In this document: in pieces, positions 15,406 to 22,611 of the stretch | Layout: each line of letters begins with the position of its first letter | How positions within the stretch are numbered: position 1 is the first letter of the stretch | Source: an uncultured Caryophanales bacterium | GTDB lineage: Bacteria > Bacillota_I > Bacilli_A > RF39 > UBA660 | Direction: 5' to 3' | Assembly: GCA_946412015.1 (NCBI GenBank) | Contig: CAMKGA010000013.1 | Coordinates: 1-41,387, forward strand | Length of the DNA: 41,387 bases | The notes under the pieces: generated by a model | Databases searched by the model: none | The model's input: only the letters and a program-made list of their open reading frames with translations | What the model was told of the DNA's origin: nothing | Made by a program: the position numbers and the translations under genes

Positions 15406-15803
15406 ATAATACCTTCAATACTACTTACAATATCTTTAATATTAGGATTTAATATATTATTACTTAATATATCATTAATACTATTAATCTTATTCTTAAT
15501 AATAAAATAATCATTACTACAATACTTAGAATAATTATTTCTCATAAACTTAGAATATGTAATATCATTATTATCAACAGTAATATAATTAATCTCATAT
15601 TTAGTAAGTATTGTTCTTACTCTATTCAAACTATTTATTGGAAAACCAACTCTAATATACTTACTTAACTCTTTAATCTTATAATTAAACAATTTATTAA
15701 TAATAATTGCATCATCATTTAAACAATCATAGAAATTACCTGCCTTAATTATTATTAAAGACTTAGGATATTTCTCCTTTAACTTAATATATTTCTCTAA
15801 CAT
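15390..15803 (-). CDS. MutS-domain-I-like DGR accessory protein
   Basis: This is a 137-residue protein resembling the mismatch-recognition N-terminal domain of MutS: MLEKYIKLKEKYPKSLIIIK then AGNFYDCLNDDA parallels the MutS pattern of a Y..lK..yPd.i..fr.G.FYE.f..DA, and IRVGFPINSLNRVRTILTKY parallels the Gfp...l...i..L...G segment. MutS proper has about 850 residues; only this domain is present. MutS-like proteins have been reported as accessory genes beside some DGR reverse transcriptases. GGAGG precedes the ATG. Role unproven: it might bind mismatched cDNA/VR heteroduplex or template RNA. It lies first in the cassette, overlapping the Avd-like gene by 16 bases. Confidence 0.7.
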   Translation of the reverse strand: MLEKYIKLKEKYPKSLIIIKAGNFYDCLNDDAIIINKLFNYKIKELSKYIRVGFPINSLNRVRTILTKYEINYITVDNNDITYSKFMRNNYSKYCSNDYFIIKNKINSINDILSNNILNPNIKDIVSSIEGIICRIS

Positions 15804-15872
15804 AACATAATTCCTCCATCATAAATCATACTTTATAATTATTCATACATCATACAACTTACAACAAACTAC

Positions 15873-15902
15873 ATTATGCCTAAAACTAACACCTTCTTTC
15901 AA
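15873..15902 (-). promoter_or_regulatory. Candidate promoter of the DGR cassette
   Basis: -35 TTGAAA and -10 CATAAT on the minus strand with an 18-base spacer, about 70 bases before the MutS-like gene. It would drive all three cassette genes and the TR RNA. Confidence 0.5.
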
Positions 15903-15903
15903 T

Positions 15904-15946
15904 AAAAAATAAAGAAATAGCATGATGATATAAATCACACTATTTC
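15904..15946 (-). terminator. Terminator downstream of the pseudopilin gene
   Basis: GAAATAG (15914-15920) pairs with CTATTTC (15940-15946), with further pairing inside the loop. On the minus strand it is followed by TTTATTTTTTATT. It separates the target gene transcript from the DGR cassette. Confidence 0.6.
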
Positions 15947-15982
15947 ACTACTCTAATCACATTTAATCGCATGCTCACTCAC

Positions 15983-16129
15983 GCATCTTCGATGCCATCG
16001 TTCGCTTTATACGGCAAATTACGCTCCGCTATTTGCCTATTCCAATGATTTGTTTCACAAATCATTGCATTCCCTATTCACTCTATACCTCTTTCAAACT
16101 CAACACGGTTATTTAGACTATTAGTCTAA
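15983..16129. other. Array of four hairpins immediately 3' of the variable repeat
   Basis: This is most of the 322-base gap between the target gene and the cassette. Reading away from VR: TTAGACT-ATT-AGTCTAA (16113-16129, over the stop codon, about 45 bases from VR); CAATGATTTG-N5-CAAATCATTG (16043-16067, loop TGAAA on the minus strand); GGCAAAT-N11-ATTTGCC (16013-16037); GCATC-TTC-GATGC (15983-15995). In the Bordetella phage DGR a hairpin just 3' of VR aids target recognition, so a similar role is possible. The segment is locally richer in G+C than its surroundings. Confidence 0.6.
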
Positions 16130-17133
16130 TTTCCTGTATTTGAGATATTAGATTTAGAGATTGTTATAACTGGGCGGACAACGCCGTCGAAGTCGCCGTA
16201 GACGGAAAACGATCCAAGCTCGCCAAAGTGGTTCACGCGCCAAACAGAGGAAGACGAATCAGTATATGGAGTATTTGTCCAATACCAGTAATTATTGTTA
16301 TACATCCAATTATATTTTGCAAAATCTCCTGTAGCAACTGCGCCACATCCACCACAAGGATCATATTCTTTTCTTTCGGTTTCAATCTCATCTTTAGAAA
16401 TTAATCTTACTTCTGTTGCTGCTGGAGCTTTTGCAGTTTTCCATGCATCTACTACATATTTAATCTCACTTGATGCATAATCAGTCTTACATCCTGTACT
16501 TACCCAAGTATTATTTACATTTCCACAAGTTTCACTTGTATAATATGCCATTCCTCCATAACCATTACTATTATATGCAGTCCCTACTGAATCATATGTA
16601 TATCTGTTTACATGTCCTGCACCAAATTGATTTACCTCTGCTACACTTAATGGTTCTTCTTTTAGTAGGGTTACAGACTCTTCAGTTGTATCTGAATCTT
16701 TAATTACATAATAATCTACATTATTATATGTTACTTGATCTCCTACTTGATATGCAGTATATGTTGGTGCTTGTGGAGTTTTATCAGAACCATAAGTATA
16801 ATTATCTACACTTCTACCTGCAACTGTACAACCCGCTAAATATACTGATGAATCAGTATTGATTTGTGTAGTAGAACATACTACTTGATTACCAGAGTAT
16901 TCAATTGTTAATTGTGATACTTCGGTTGGAAATTTACCTGTATCTAGTAAATATCCAGCAATTGCAAGTTCAATAGACCTACCATATACATCAACTGATC
17001 TTTTATCTGCAGAAATTCTAGCTTTTCTTATTATATTCATAACAAGTGGTGTCACTATAAGTGCTAGTATTGCCATAATTACTAATACAGCGATTAATTC
17101 TATGAGCGTAAATGCTCTATTACTTTTTTTCAT
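16126..17133 (-). CDS. DGR-diversified type IV pilin-like (pseudopilin) protein
   Basis: This is a 335-residue secreted or surface protein. The N-terminus is a prepilin signal: KKSNRA|FTLIELIAVLVIMAIL, cleaved before Phe8 with the conserved Glu5 of the mature protein, then a hydrophobic helix that anchors pilins in membrane and filament. The middle resembles modules (YQVGDQVTYNNVDYYVIKD) seen in many gut Firmicute surface proteins. The C-terminal 90 residues (YNWMYNNNYWYWTNTPY, then the VR) fit the C-type-lectin/formylglycine-enzyme-like fold that DGR targets use to display variable residues. Variable positions are about 292, 296, 299, 301-303, 309 and 312-316. It has its own promoter and AGGAGG. 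It is probably a minor or tip pilin with a hypervariable binding face; the ligand is unknown. Confidence 0.9.
   Translation of the reverse strand: MKKSNRAFTLIELIAVLVIMAILALIVTPLVMNIIRKARISADKRSVDVYGRSIELAIAGYLLDTGKFPTEVSQLTIEYSGNQVVCSTTQINTDSSVYLAGCTVAGRSVDNYTYGSDKTPQAPTYTAYQVGDQVTYNNVDYYVIKDSDTTEESVTLLKEEPLSVAEVNQFGAGHVNRYTYDSVGTAYNSNGYGGMAYYTSETCGNVNNTWVSTGCKTDYASSEIKYVVDAWKTAKAPAATEVRLISKDEIETERKEYDPCGGCGAVATGDFAKYNWMYNNNYWYWTNTPYTDSSSSVWRVNHFGELGSFSVYGDFDGVVRPVITISKSNISNTGN
16175..16260 (-). repeat. DGR variable repeat (VR)
   Basis: This 86-base segment encodes residues 292-320 of the pseudopilin. It matches the TR except at 17 TR-adenine positions, where A has become G, C or T (for example AAC to CGC, AAT to TTT, GAA to GAG). 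It also has five variable codons (reading YGDFD) where the TR has four AAC. The first mismatch not at an adenine, CGT to CGC, lies at the end of the identical GGCGTTGTCCG block, marking the limit of sequence transfer. Confidence 0.93.
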
Positions 17134-17230
17134 ACATCATTCCTCCTTATCTTGAAAAAAAGCTTTAATACAAGAAAATAAAACTTAAGTTGGTAGATAA
17201 TTAAATCATATCTTCCTCTATTACTACTAA

Positions 17231-17259
17231 AGTATATCATTTTATGTTCTATTTTTCAA
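17231..17259 (-). promoter_or_regulatory. Pseudopilin promoter
   Basis: -35 TTGAAA and -10 TATACT on the minus strand with a 17-base spacer. It leaves a 5' leader of about 90 bases before the AGGAGG and ATG. Confidence 0.65.
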
Positions 17260-17328
17260 TAATTTTCACAAAAATGATTTTTTAAACTTTTAATATTTTT
17301 TAGAAAATGTAGTATTTTACAGTTGATT

Positions 17329-18210
17329 TTATGCTCTTGGATGAGTGTTTAAATATGTTCTTCTTAACTTTTCATTAGTTAAATGTGTATAAATAGTTGT
17401 GGTAGATAAATTTTCATGCCCTAATAGCTCTTGTACTGCACGAATATCTGCTCCTTCATTTAACATGTGTGTTGCGAATGTATGACGGAATGTATGAGGT
17501 GATATAGAAATAGATACTCCTGCTTTTACTTTTATTCTATTTATTATATTTCTAATCTCTCGTGTATTTATCTTTCTACCTGTTTTACTCAGTATTAAAT
17601 AATCATTTGGGTATTTTAAAAATGTATTTCTAATACTTAAATATTTATTTAATAATTCTTTGCACCTACTACCATATAATACATATCTTTCTTTATTTCC
17701 TTTACCAAGTATTTTAATTCTTCTTTGACTCTCTTCAATATCATTTAATTTAATATTAACAAGTTCTGAAACACGTATTCCAGTTACATATAATAATTCT
17801 AATATAAAAGCATCTCTAATTCCTACTTTATCATTCATATCAGGAACAGATAATATTTTCTCAACTTCATTAATAGTAAGATATTTAGGTAATTTTTTTT
17901 CCAATTTAGGATTACTAATTAATGTCATAGGATTATTAATAATAATATCTTTACCTTTTAAATATTTAAAGAAACTACGCATAGAACTAATCATTCTAGA
18001 TATAGATTTAGCTTTGTATTTACTTTCATGTAAATAGCTTAAATATCCTCTTATAGTTTCATATTTAACACATCTAATATCTTTAGTATTAATACTATCT
18101 AAATAATCTATTAACTGTAAAATATTATTTCTATAAGCAAGAATTGTATTATTTGAATAATTTCTTTCATATTCTAAATAATTAATGAAATCATCTAATT
18201 CTTTATTCAT
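17329..18210 (-). CDS. Tyrosine recombinase of the XerC/XerD type
   Basis: This is a 293-residue protein of the usual Xer length. The N-terminal core-binding SAM-like domain covers residues 1-85. The catalytic domain has TGIRVSELVNIKLNDI (first Arg), SPHTFRHTFATHMLNEGADI (HxxR), LLGHENLSTTTIYTHL (His and Tyr nucleophile), and a typical C-terminal tail. Such proteins resolve chromosome dimers at dif. GAGGGGG precedes the ATG. It follows a lipoprotein gene by 17 bases on the same strand. It lies next to the DGR target, but nothing indicates it acts in the DGR; it looks like the housekeeping enzyme. XerC and XerD cannot be told apart confidently. Confidence 0.88.
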   Translation of the reverse strand: MNKELDDFINYLEYERNYSNNTILAYRNNILQLIDYLDSINTKDIRCVKYETIRGYLSYLHESKYKAKSISRMISSMRSFFKYLKGKDIIINNPMTLISNPKLEKKLPKYLTINEVEKILSVPDMNDKVGIRDAFILELLYVTGIRVSELVNIKLNDIEESQRRIKILGKGNKERYVLYGSRCKELLNKYLSIRNTFLKYPNDYLILSKTGRKINTREIRNIINRIKVKAGVSISISPHTFRHTFATHMLNEGADIRAVQELLGHENLSTTTIYTHLTNEKLRRTYLNTHPRA

Positions 18211-18227
18211 AAATCCCCCTCTTTATA

Positions 18228-19226
18228 TCACTGCAATTTTATATTTAAGTTAAACATTTTATTAACTGTATCATAATATAATGTTCCATATTCTCCATAA
18301 AATACTTTTTCATCATTTTTTAAATAATATAATTCTATATCATCATTATTTAACTCTGAAAAATCATAAGAAAATTCATACTTATTATTATCATTATCAT
18401 ATACTGTATAGTGATACTTATCTCCTTCAATATTATACTTTTCTCTACTTAATATTTCAAATAATGTTGCAATAGAAATAGTATTATTATTAAATGCAAT
18501 TAAATTATCATAGCAATTATCATTATTACATATTTTATATGTATATTTATAATTATATACATTGTTTAAATCTGATTTAGATATTTCAGCAATTACATCA
18601 TCATTTTGATGAACTAATCCGTTTGCATAATAATACATTAACATATCATTATATGATTCATTAGATATGCTATCAATAGTACCTGAATAATTATAAAATT
18701 TTATATTGTTAAGCTTACTAGATTCAAAAAGTAAAATATATTTTATTGGAATTTTTTTCATATTTTTAGATAATTTATCTTTATAGTATTCCAATGATTT
18801 AAAACACTCATTTATACCTTCTTTATTACTGTAACTGCACTCTAACGTAATATCATTACTACTTACAAATTTTCCACTTGCATTATTCTTTAATACAATA
18901 TTACTTTTTTTACTTATTTGATTATAATATTTTAAAAACATATTTTCATAATAATCGTCATTTAAACTATTACTCATACCGAATGATATCATATATGAAT
19001 AATCATCTAATATATGAAATGTAATATTAGTATCATTATCTTTTATTGACCATAAGTAGTCCTTATAACCATCTGAATCAATTATTTCTTCATACCCATT
19101 AATAACATAATTATTTAATTTCAGTTTATCATTTATATAATTTGCAATATCTTTCTTTTCTATTTTCTTTGTACATCCAGATAATAAGAATATAAATAAA
19201 ACTATAAATATTAATACTTTTTTCAT
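18228..19226 (-). CDS. Predicted lipoprotein, unknown function
   Basis: This is about 332 residues. It has a signal peptide MKKVLIFIVLFIFLLSGC with a lipobox LSGC, so it would be lipid-anchored on the outer face of the membrane. The rest is rich in Asn, Asp, Tyr and Lys and looks like an extracellular beta-rich protein; I do not recognise a domain. The track begins at TTG; the ATG twelve bases later follows GAGGTG properly. It is probably co-transcribed with the recombinase gene downstream. A gap of about 60 bases separates it from trmR. Confidence 0.75.
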   Translation of the reverse strand: MKKVLIFIVLFIFLLSGCTKKIEKKDIANYINDKLKLNNYVINGYEEIIDSDGYKDYLWSIKDNDTNITFHILDDYSYMISFGMSNSLNDDYYENMFLKYYNQISKKSNIVLKNNASGKFVSSNDITLECSYSNKEGINECFKSLEYYKDKLSKNMKKIPIKYILLFESSKLNNIKFYNYSGTIDSISNESYNDMLMYYYANGLVHQNDDVIAEISKSDLNNVYNYKYTYKICNNDNCYDNLIAFNNNTISIATLFEILSREKYNIEGDKYHYTVYDNDNNKYEFSYDFSELNNDDIELYYLKNDEKVFYGEYGTLYYDTVNKMFNLNIKLQ

Positions 19227-19287
19227 AACACACCTCAATTATAATTAAATTTTACCAAACAACCAAAAAAAGTACAATAATTATGTA

Positions 19288-19872
19288 CTATTTTTTTATT
19301 TTAGATATACTAATTCCATCTCCTATTTTATAAAATTCAGTTTCAAATTCTTCATTATTTTTTAAAAATTCAATATATTTTCTGATTTTATTTACTAACT
19401 GTTTTGTATTCCTACTGCAATTAGAACTGTCTTCTACTAATCCATGAAACTCTAAATTATCAGTAACAATAACACCTTTTTTATCTAAATTATGTTTAAA
19501 CTTTTCAAAGAATTTTATATATTGAGATTTTGCAGCATCAATGAATATCAAATCATAAGTTTCATTAATATCTACATCAAGTGCGTCACCAAATATAACA
19601 TCAATTCTATTTCCTAAATTAAATGCATCTATATTCTCTATAGCTTTATCATACATTCTCTTATCCCGCTCTATAGTAGTAATTTTAATATCATCACTAA
19701 CAAGAGCCATATTAATTGACGAATATCCTATTGCGCACCCTATCTCTAAAATTCTTTTTATTTTATTTTTTTTTATATAATCAGTTAAAAATGTTATTCC
19801 ATCTTTAAGCATAATAGGCACATGAAATTCATGTGCATATTTTTCCATATCTTCTACTCGTACGTGTACCAT
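19288..19872 (-). CDS. trmR: tRNA 5-hydroxyuridine O-methyltransferase (YrrM family)
   Basis: This is a 194-residue class I SAM methyltransferase: ILEIGCAIGYSSINMALVSD is motif I, ITTIERD motif II, and YDLIFIDAAKSQYIKFF motif IV of the O-methyltransferase 3 family. In B. subtilis YrrM methylates 5-hydroxyuridine in tRNA anticodons. Gene order ireB-ruvX-yrzB-mltG-trmR is the same as in Bacillus, which supports the specific call over a catechol-type enzyme. Its start overlaps the mltG end by 19 bases; only a weak GCGGGG site precedes it. Confidence 0.83.
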   Translation of the reverse strand: MVHVRVEDMEKYAHEFHVPIMLKDGITFLTDYIKKNKIKRILEIGCAIGYSSINMALVSDDIKITTIERDKRMYDKAIENIDAFNLGNRIDVIFGDALDVDINETYDLIFIDAAKSQYIKFFEKFKHNLDKKGVIVTDNLEFHGLVEDSSNCSRNTKQLVNKIRKYIEFLKNNEEFETEFYKIGDGISISKIKK

Positions 19873-20933
19873 AACCCCGCCTTTATCAACTCATTTTTCT
19901 TTGCTATATGCTCCCTATCAGTCTTTGTAAAATACGTTTTCCCATTTTTATCGGAAATAAAATAATAATAATCGTGTTCATCAGGATGAAGTGCAGCATC
20001 AATGCTTACTACGCTTGGATTACAAATAGGTCCAATAGGTAATTTACCGGCCATTGTACTAACCCTAGTATTATATGCATTTTCGTTATTTATCTCAACA
20101 GTAGTTAAATCTCTTTCAGTTAAATCTACACCTGCACCATAATATGTAGTAACATCACTACCTAAACTCCAATTATCTTTTAAACGATTATAAAAAACGC
20201 CAGAAATTCCCTTCCTATCAGATATATCAGTACCACCCTCTAGTTCAATAATTGAAGCAAGAGTTAATAACTGATGAGGGGTATAACTACTATTTTTCAT
20301 ATCGTTCTTATAAGGTTCTAATTCCTTATTCATCTGATCTAGCATTACATTAAATATTTCCTTAACAGATACATTTTTTCTAAAAGTATATGTATTTGGT
20401 GATAAATATCCCTCTAATGAGTAATATATATTATCATTTAATATTTCTTCATCAACAAACCAATACTTCTTTATTATACTTTTTAAATATTCTTGATCTT
20501 TTAATGTTTCTTTAACATCTTCTTCACTGTTATCAGTATTAGTTGCAATTTGTTCTATTATGTAACGCATATTCTTACCCTCTTTAAAGGTAATTGATAC
20601 TGTATTTAAATCATGCTTTATATTTCCCGATAATGTCTTAACAATCTTTTCGACATTCATATTCCTATCTAATTGATAGACACCTGCTTTAATGTGCGAT
20701 GGTTTATGTAATTTTAAATAAATTTTATAACTATATTTAGATTTAATTAACTTATTTTTTAGTAAGTCATTTGTAATACTATAATAGTTATTACCTTCTT
20801 CAACCACAAAATTAACAGGTTCACTTTTACTAGATACAGCAGAAAGTGAAACATGATAATAAATAATCCATATACCTAAAAAAGAAATTACAAATGTAAT
20901 AATACTAGTTACGACAAAAAGAAAATATTTCAT
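19854..20933 (-). CDS. mltG: Endolytic murein transglycosylase
   Basis: This is a 359-residue membrane-anchored protein: one N-terminal transmembrane helix (about residues 4-28), a LysM-like region, then the YceG/MltG catalytic domain. LASIIELEGGTDISDRKGIS holds the catalytic Glu, and LGSDVTTYYG and NTRVSTMAGKLPIGPICNPS are conserved substrate-binding blocks. It cuts nascent glycan strands and so sets their length during elongation. No clear SD precedes the ATG, which lies 8 bases after the yrzB stop, so translation probably depends on reinitiation from yrzB. Confidence 0.93.
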   Translation of the reverse strand: MKYFLFVVTSIITFVISFLGIWIIYYHVSLSAVSSKSEPVNFVVEEGNNYYSITNDLLKNKLIKSKYSYKIYLKLHKPSHIKAGVYQLDRNMNVEKIVKTLSGNIKHDLNTVSITFKEGKNMRYIIEQIATNTDNSEEDVKETLKDQEYLKSIIKKYWFVDEEILNDNIYYSLEGYLSPNTYTFRKNVSVKEIFNVMLDQMNKELEPYKNDMKNSSYTPHQLLTLASIIELEGGTDISDRKGISGVFYNRLKDNWSLGSDVTTYYGAGVDLTERDLTTVEINNENAYNTRVSTMAGKLPIGPICNPSVVSIDAALHPDEHDYYYFISDKNGKTYFTKTDREHIAKKNELIKAGLWYTYE

Positions 20934-20941
20934 ACAATTTA

Positions 20942-21238
20942 CTATTGTTGATTATTATTTCCGTTATTTGCTTCAGACTGAATTTCTTCTAATATTGTTT
21001 CAATTATTTTCCACTCTTTATCAGTTTCAATAGGCATAAGTTTAGTTTCTGCCTCATTTGGATTATATACTGATGCATATACCTTAGTATTACCATCATC
21101 ATCTGTCGTATTATCTGTATAAACTATATAATTTTTCTTAGTTTCTTCAGATTCAAACGTAAACAATACTTCACATTCTATTTCTTTTCCATTATCATCC
21201 ATTACTTTAAATGTCATTACTTCTTCATTATTTTGCAT
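20942..21238 (-). CDS. DUF1292 family protein (YrzB-like)
   Basis: This is a 98-residue acidic protein. The core MTFKVMDDNGKEIECEVLFT, then NYIVYTDNTTDDDGNTKVYA, is typical of DUF1292. The C-terminus is a low-complexity NNGNNNQQ tail. The family has no settled function but is almost always between ruvX and mltG in Firmicutes, as here. GGATGAG lies upstream of the ATG, four bases after the ruvX stop. Confidence 0.9.
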   Translation of the reverse strand: MQNNEEVMTFKVMDDNGKEIECEVLFTFESEETKKNYIVYTDNTTDDDGNTKVYASVYNPNEAETKLMPIETDKEWKIIETILEEIQSEANNGNNNQQ

Positions 21239-21242
21239 ATTC

Positions 21243-21665
21243 TCATCCTTTCTTAATATCCAAATATGTTTGTAAAATAATATTCGCTGCTAGTGCATCA
21301 ATTTTCTTTTTTCTTTTTTTGCGTGACAGGTTAGCTTCAAGCATATAATTAGTAGCTTCAACTGTTGTAAGCCTTTCATCTTGCATAATTACATTACAAG
21401 AAAACCAATCTTCTAGCAATTTTTTGTATTCCAGTGTAGCCTCACCACGAAAGCCAATACTATTATTCATATTTTTAGGTAAACCTAAAACAATATCAGT
21501 AATTTTATACTCATCAATAATTTTTTTTAGTTTTTCATATGTTTTATCATACTCTTCACTTTCAAATCTTATTATTCCTATAGTAGAAGCAATAGTGTTA
21601 GTGGTATCACTAACTGCAACACCAAGTGTCTTAGTACCTAAATCAAGTCCTAAATATCTTTTCAT
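21243..21665 (-). CDS. ruvX: RuvX/YqgF-family nuclease
   Basis: This is a 140-residue RNase H-fold protein. MKRYLGLDLGTKTLGVAVSD is the first catalytic strand with its Asp; DIVLGLPKNMNNSIG and VIMQDERLTTVEA are the other conserved blocks, and KKKIDALAANIILQTYLD the last Asp. The family resolves Holliday junctions in some bacteria and processes the 16S rRNA 5' end in E. coli. Its ATG overlaps the ireB TGA (ATGA), so translation is coupled. Confidence 0.95.
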   Translation of the reverse strand: MKRYLGLDLGTKTLGVAVSDTTNTIASTIGIIRFESEEYDKTYEKLKKIIDEYKITDIVLGLPKNMNNSIGFRGEATLEYKKLLEDWFSCNVIMQDERLTTVEATNYMLEANLSRKKRKKKIDALAANIILQTYLDIKKG

Positions 21666-21904
21666 TTACTTAAATACTTCTTTACAAGTACTTCTAGTAT
21701 CTCTGATCTTTCATACTTAGTAAGTTTATTTCTGGCTTCTTTATGACTAGAAATGTAACCTGGATCTCCACTCATTAAATAACCAACTATTTGATTTATT
21801 GCATTATATCCACGCTCATCTAATATATCAGCTACTTCTTTAATTGTGATTGCAATAAGTTCATCATGAAACTCATTTGAGTCATATACTTTTGTTTGAT
21901 CCAT
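21662..21904 (-). CDS. ireB: IreB family regulatory phosphoprotein
   Basis: This is an 80-residue protein (formerly UPF0297). The pattern ALxERGYNAINQIVGYLMSGDPGYI is the family hallmark, with threonines near the N-terminus that are phosphorylated by the IreK Ser/Thr kinase in Enterococcus. It is the first gene of the ireB-ruvX-yrzB-mltG-trmR operon, with AGGAGG and its own promoter. In Bacillus alaS lies upstream; here a membrane protein gene is there instead. Confidence 0.95.
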   Translation of the reverse strand: MDQTKVYDSNEFHDELIAITIKEVADILDERGYNAINQIVGYLMSGDPGYISSHKEARNKLTKYERSEILEVLVKKYLSK

Positions 21905-21931
21905 AATACTCCCTCCTATGAATACACTTTA

Positions 21932-21960
21932 ATTTTAACATATATGTCCTTTTTTGTAAA
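21932..21960 (-). promoter_or_regulatory. ireB operon promoter
   Basis: -35 TTTACA and -10 TAAAAT (with an upstream TG) on the minus strand, spacer 17 bases. Confidence 0.65.
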
Positions 21961-21984
21961 TAGATTTAATTGATAATTCATATT

Positions 21985-22017
21985 ACAAAAAAGGTAAATC
22001 TTAATTTTAGATTTACC
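21985..22017 (-). terminator. Terminator after the membrane protein gene
   Basis: GGTAAATCT and AGATTTACC form a perfect 9-bp stem with a 7-base loop, followed on the minus strand by TTTTTT. Confidence 0.8.
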
Positions 22018-22026
22018 CATAAATCA

Positions 22027-22515
22027 TTATTTATTATTAATATTACTGTTTTGATTATCAGCTTCATTTAATCCTTGTTTTATTCCTTTTGCTATCTCAC
22101 CTGCAGCATGTCCTATTGTTGGGGCCATTTTATCAATACCTTCTTGTGCAACAGGCATAACTTGTTGTGTTGTATATGCAGTAATTTCTCTTCTATGCGA
22201 TACAATCATTACAACACCTCCTGCAATAAGCAATCCTGTTCCCACAAAATTTATAAAGCCACCTAAAGCTATAAGTCCAAAACTTCCTAGCACCCCTTTT
22301 GCAGTTTCTCCAGCTGAATTATCAAATCCATAAGTATCTACAGTATTCATAGCATTACTTGCAGTACTACCTATACCCATAAAACCTAAAACTAAAATAA
22401 TACCTCCAATTATAAAAACAATTATTCCTATTATTAGTAATATTTTACCTGTATGATTTACTTTTTTATTATTCCTTTGATATCTTTCTTCACTTAAATA
22501 TTGTTCTTTTTCCAT
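22027..22515 (-). CDS. Predicted membrane protein, unknown function
   Basis: This is about 162 residues: a charged N-terminus, a glycine-rich helix at about 30-50 (LLIIGIIVFIIGGIILVLGF), a loop, and a second glycine-rich helix at about 80-105. The polar tail has a KGIKQGLNEADNQNSNINNK ending. I do not recognise the family. I use the ATG after AAGGAG; the track starts at an upstream TTG. It is monocistronic, diverges from sigK, and ends in a strong terminator. A TATAAT lies about 30 bases upstream of the ATG. Confidence 0.7.
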   Translation of the reverse strand: MEKEQYLSEERYQRNNKKVNHTGKILLIIGIIVFIIGGIILVLGFMGIGSTASNAMNTVDTYGFDNSAGETAKGVLGSFGLIALGGFINFVGTGLLIAGGVVMIVSHRREITAYTTQQVMPVAQEGIDKMAPTIGHAAGEIAKGIKQGLNEADNQNSNINNK

Positions 22516-22611
22516 ACTAATCAACTCCTTCAAATTAATTATAACACATATTTATTATTTTTAAAATTGGTATATTAGACATATTTCTTCATAAATTTTA
22601 TTAGGTGGTTT

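Noticed and set aside
15904-16129. CRISPR-like array
   Set aside because: The repeated elements are inverted repeats of different sequence, not direct repeats with spacers, and no cas genes are near.
17329-18210. Xer recombinase as the mobility enzyme of the DGR or of the ppdK cargo stack
   Set aside because: It has normal XerC/D length and motifs and sits in an operon with a lipoprotein beside core genes. Nothing ties it to either element.
22570-22597. SigE/SigK-like promoter (TATATT, 13 bases, CATAAATT) upstream of sigK
   Set aside because: The spacing and hexamers look good, but the start point would fall inside the ribosome site, leaving no usable leader. It may be chance in AT-rich DNA.
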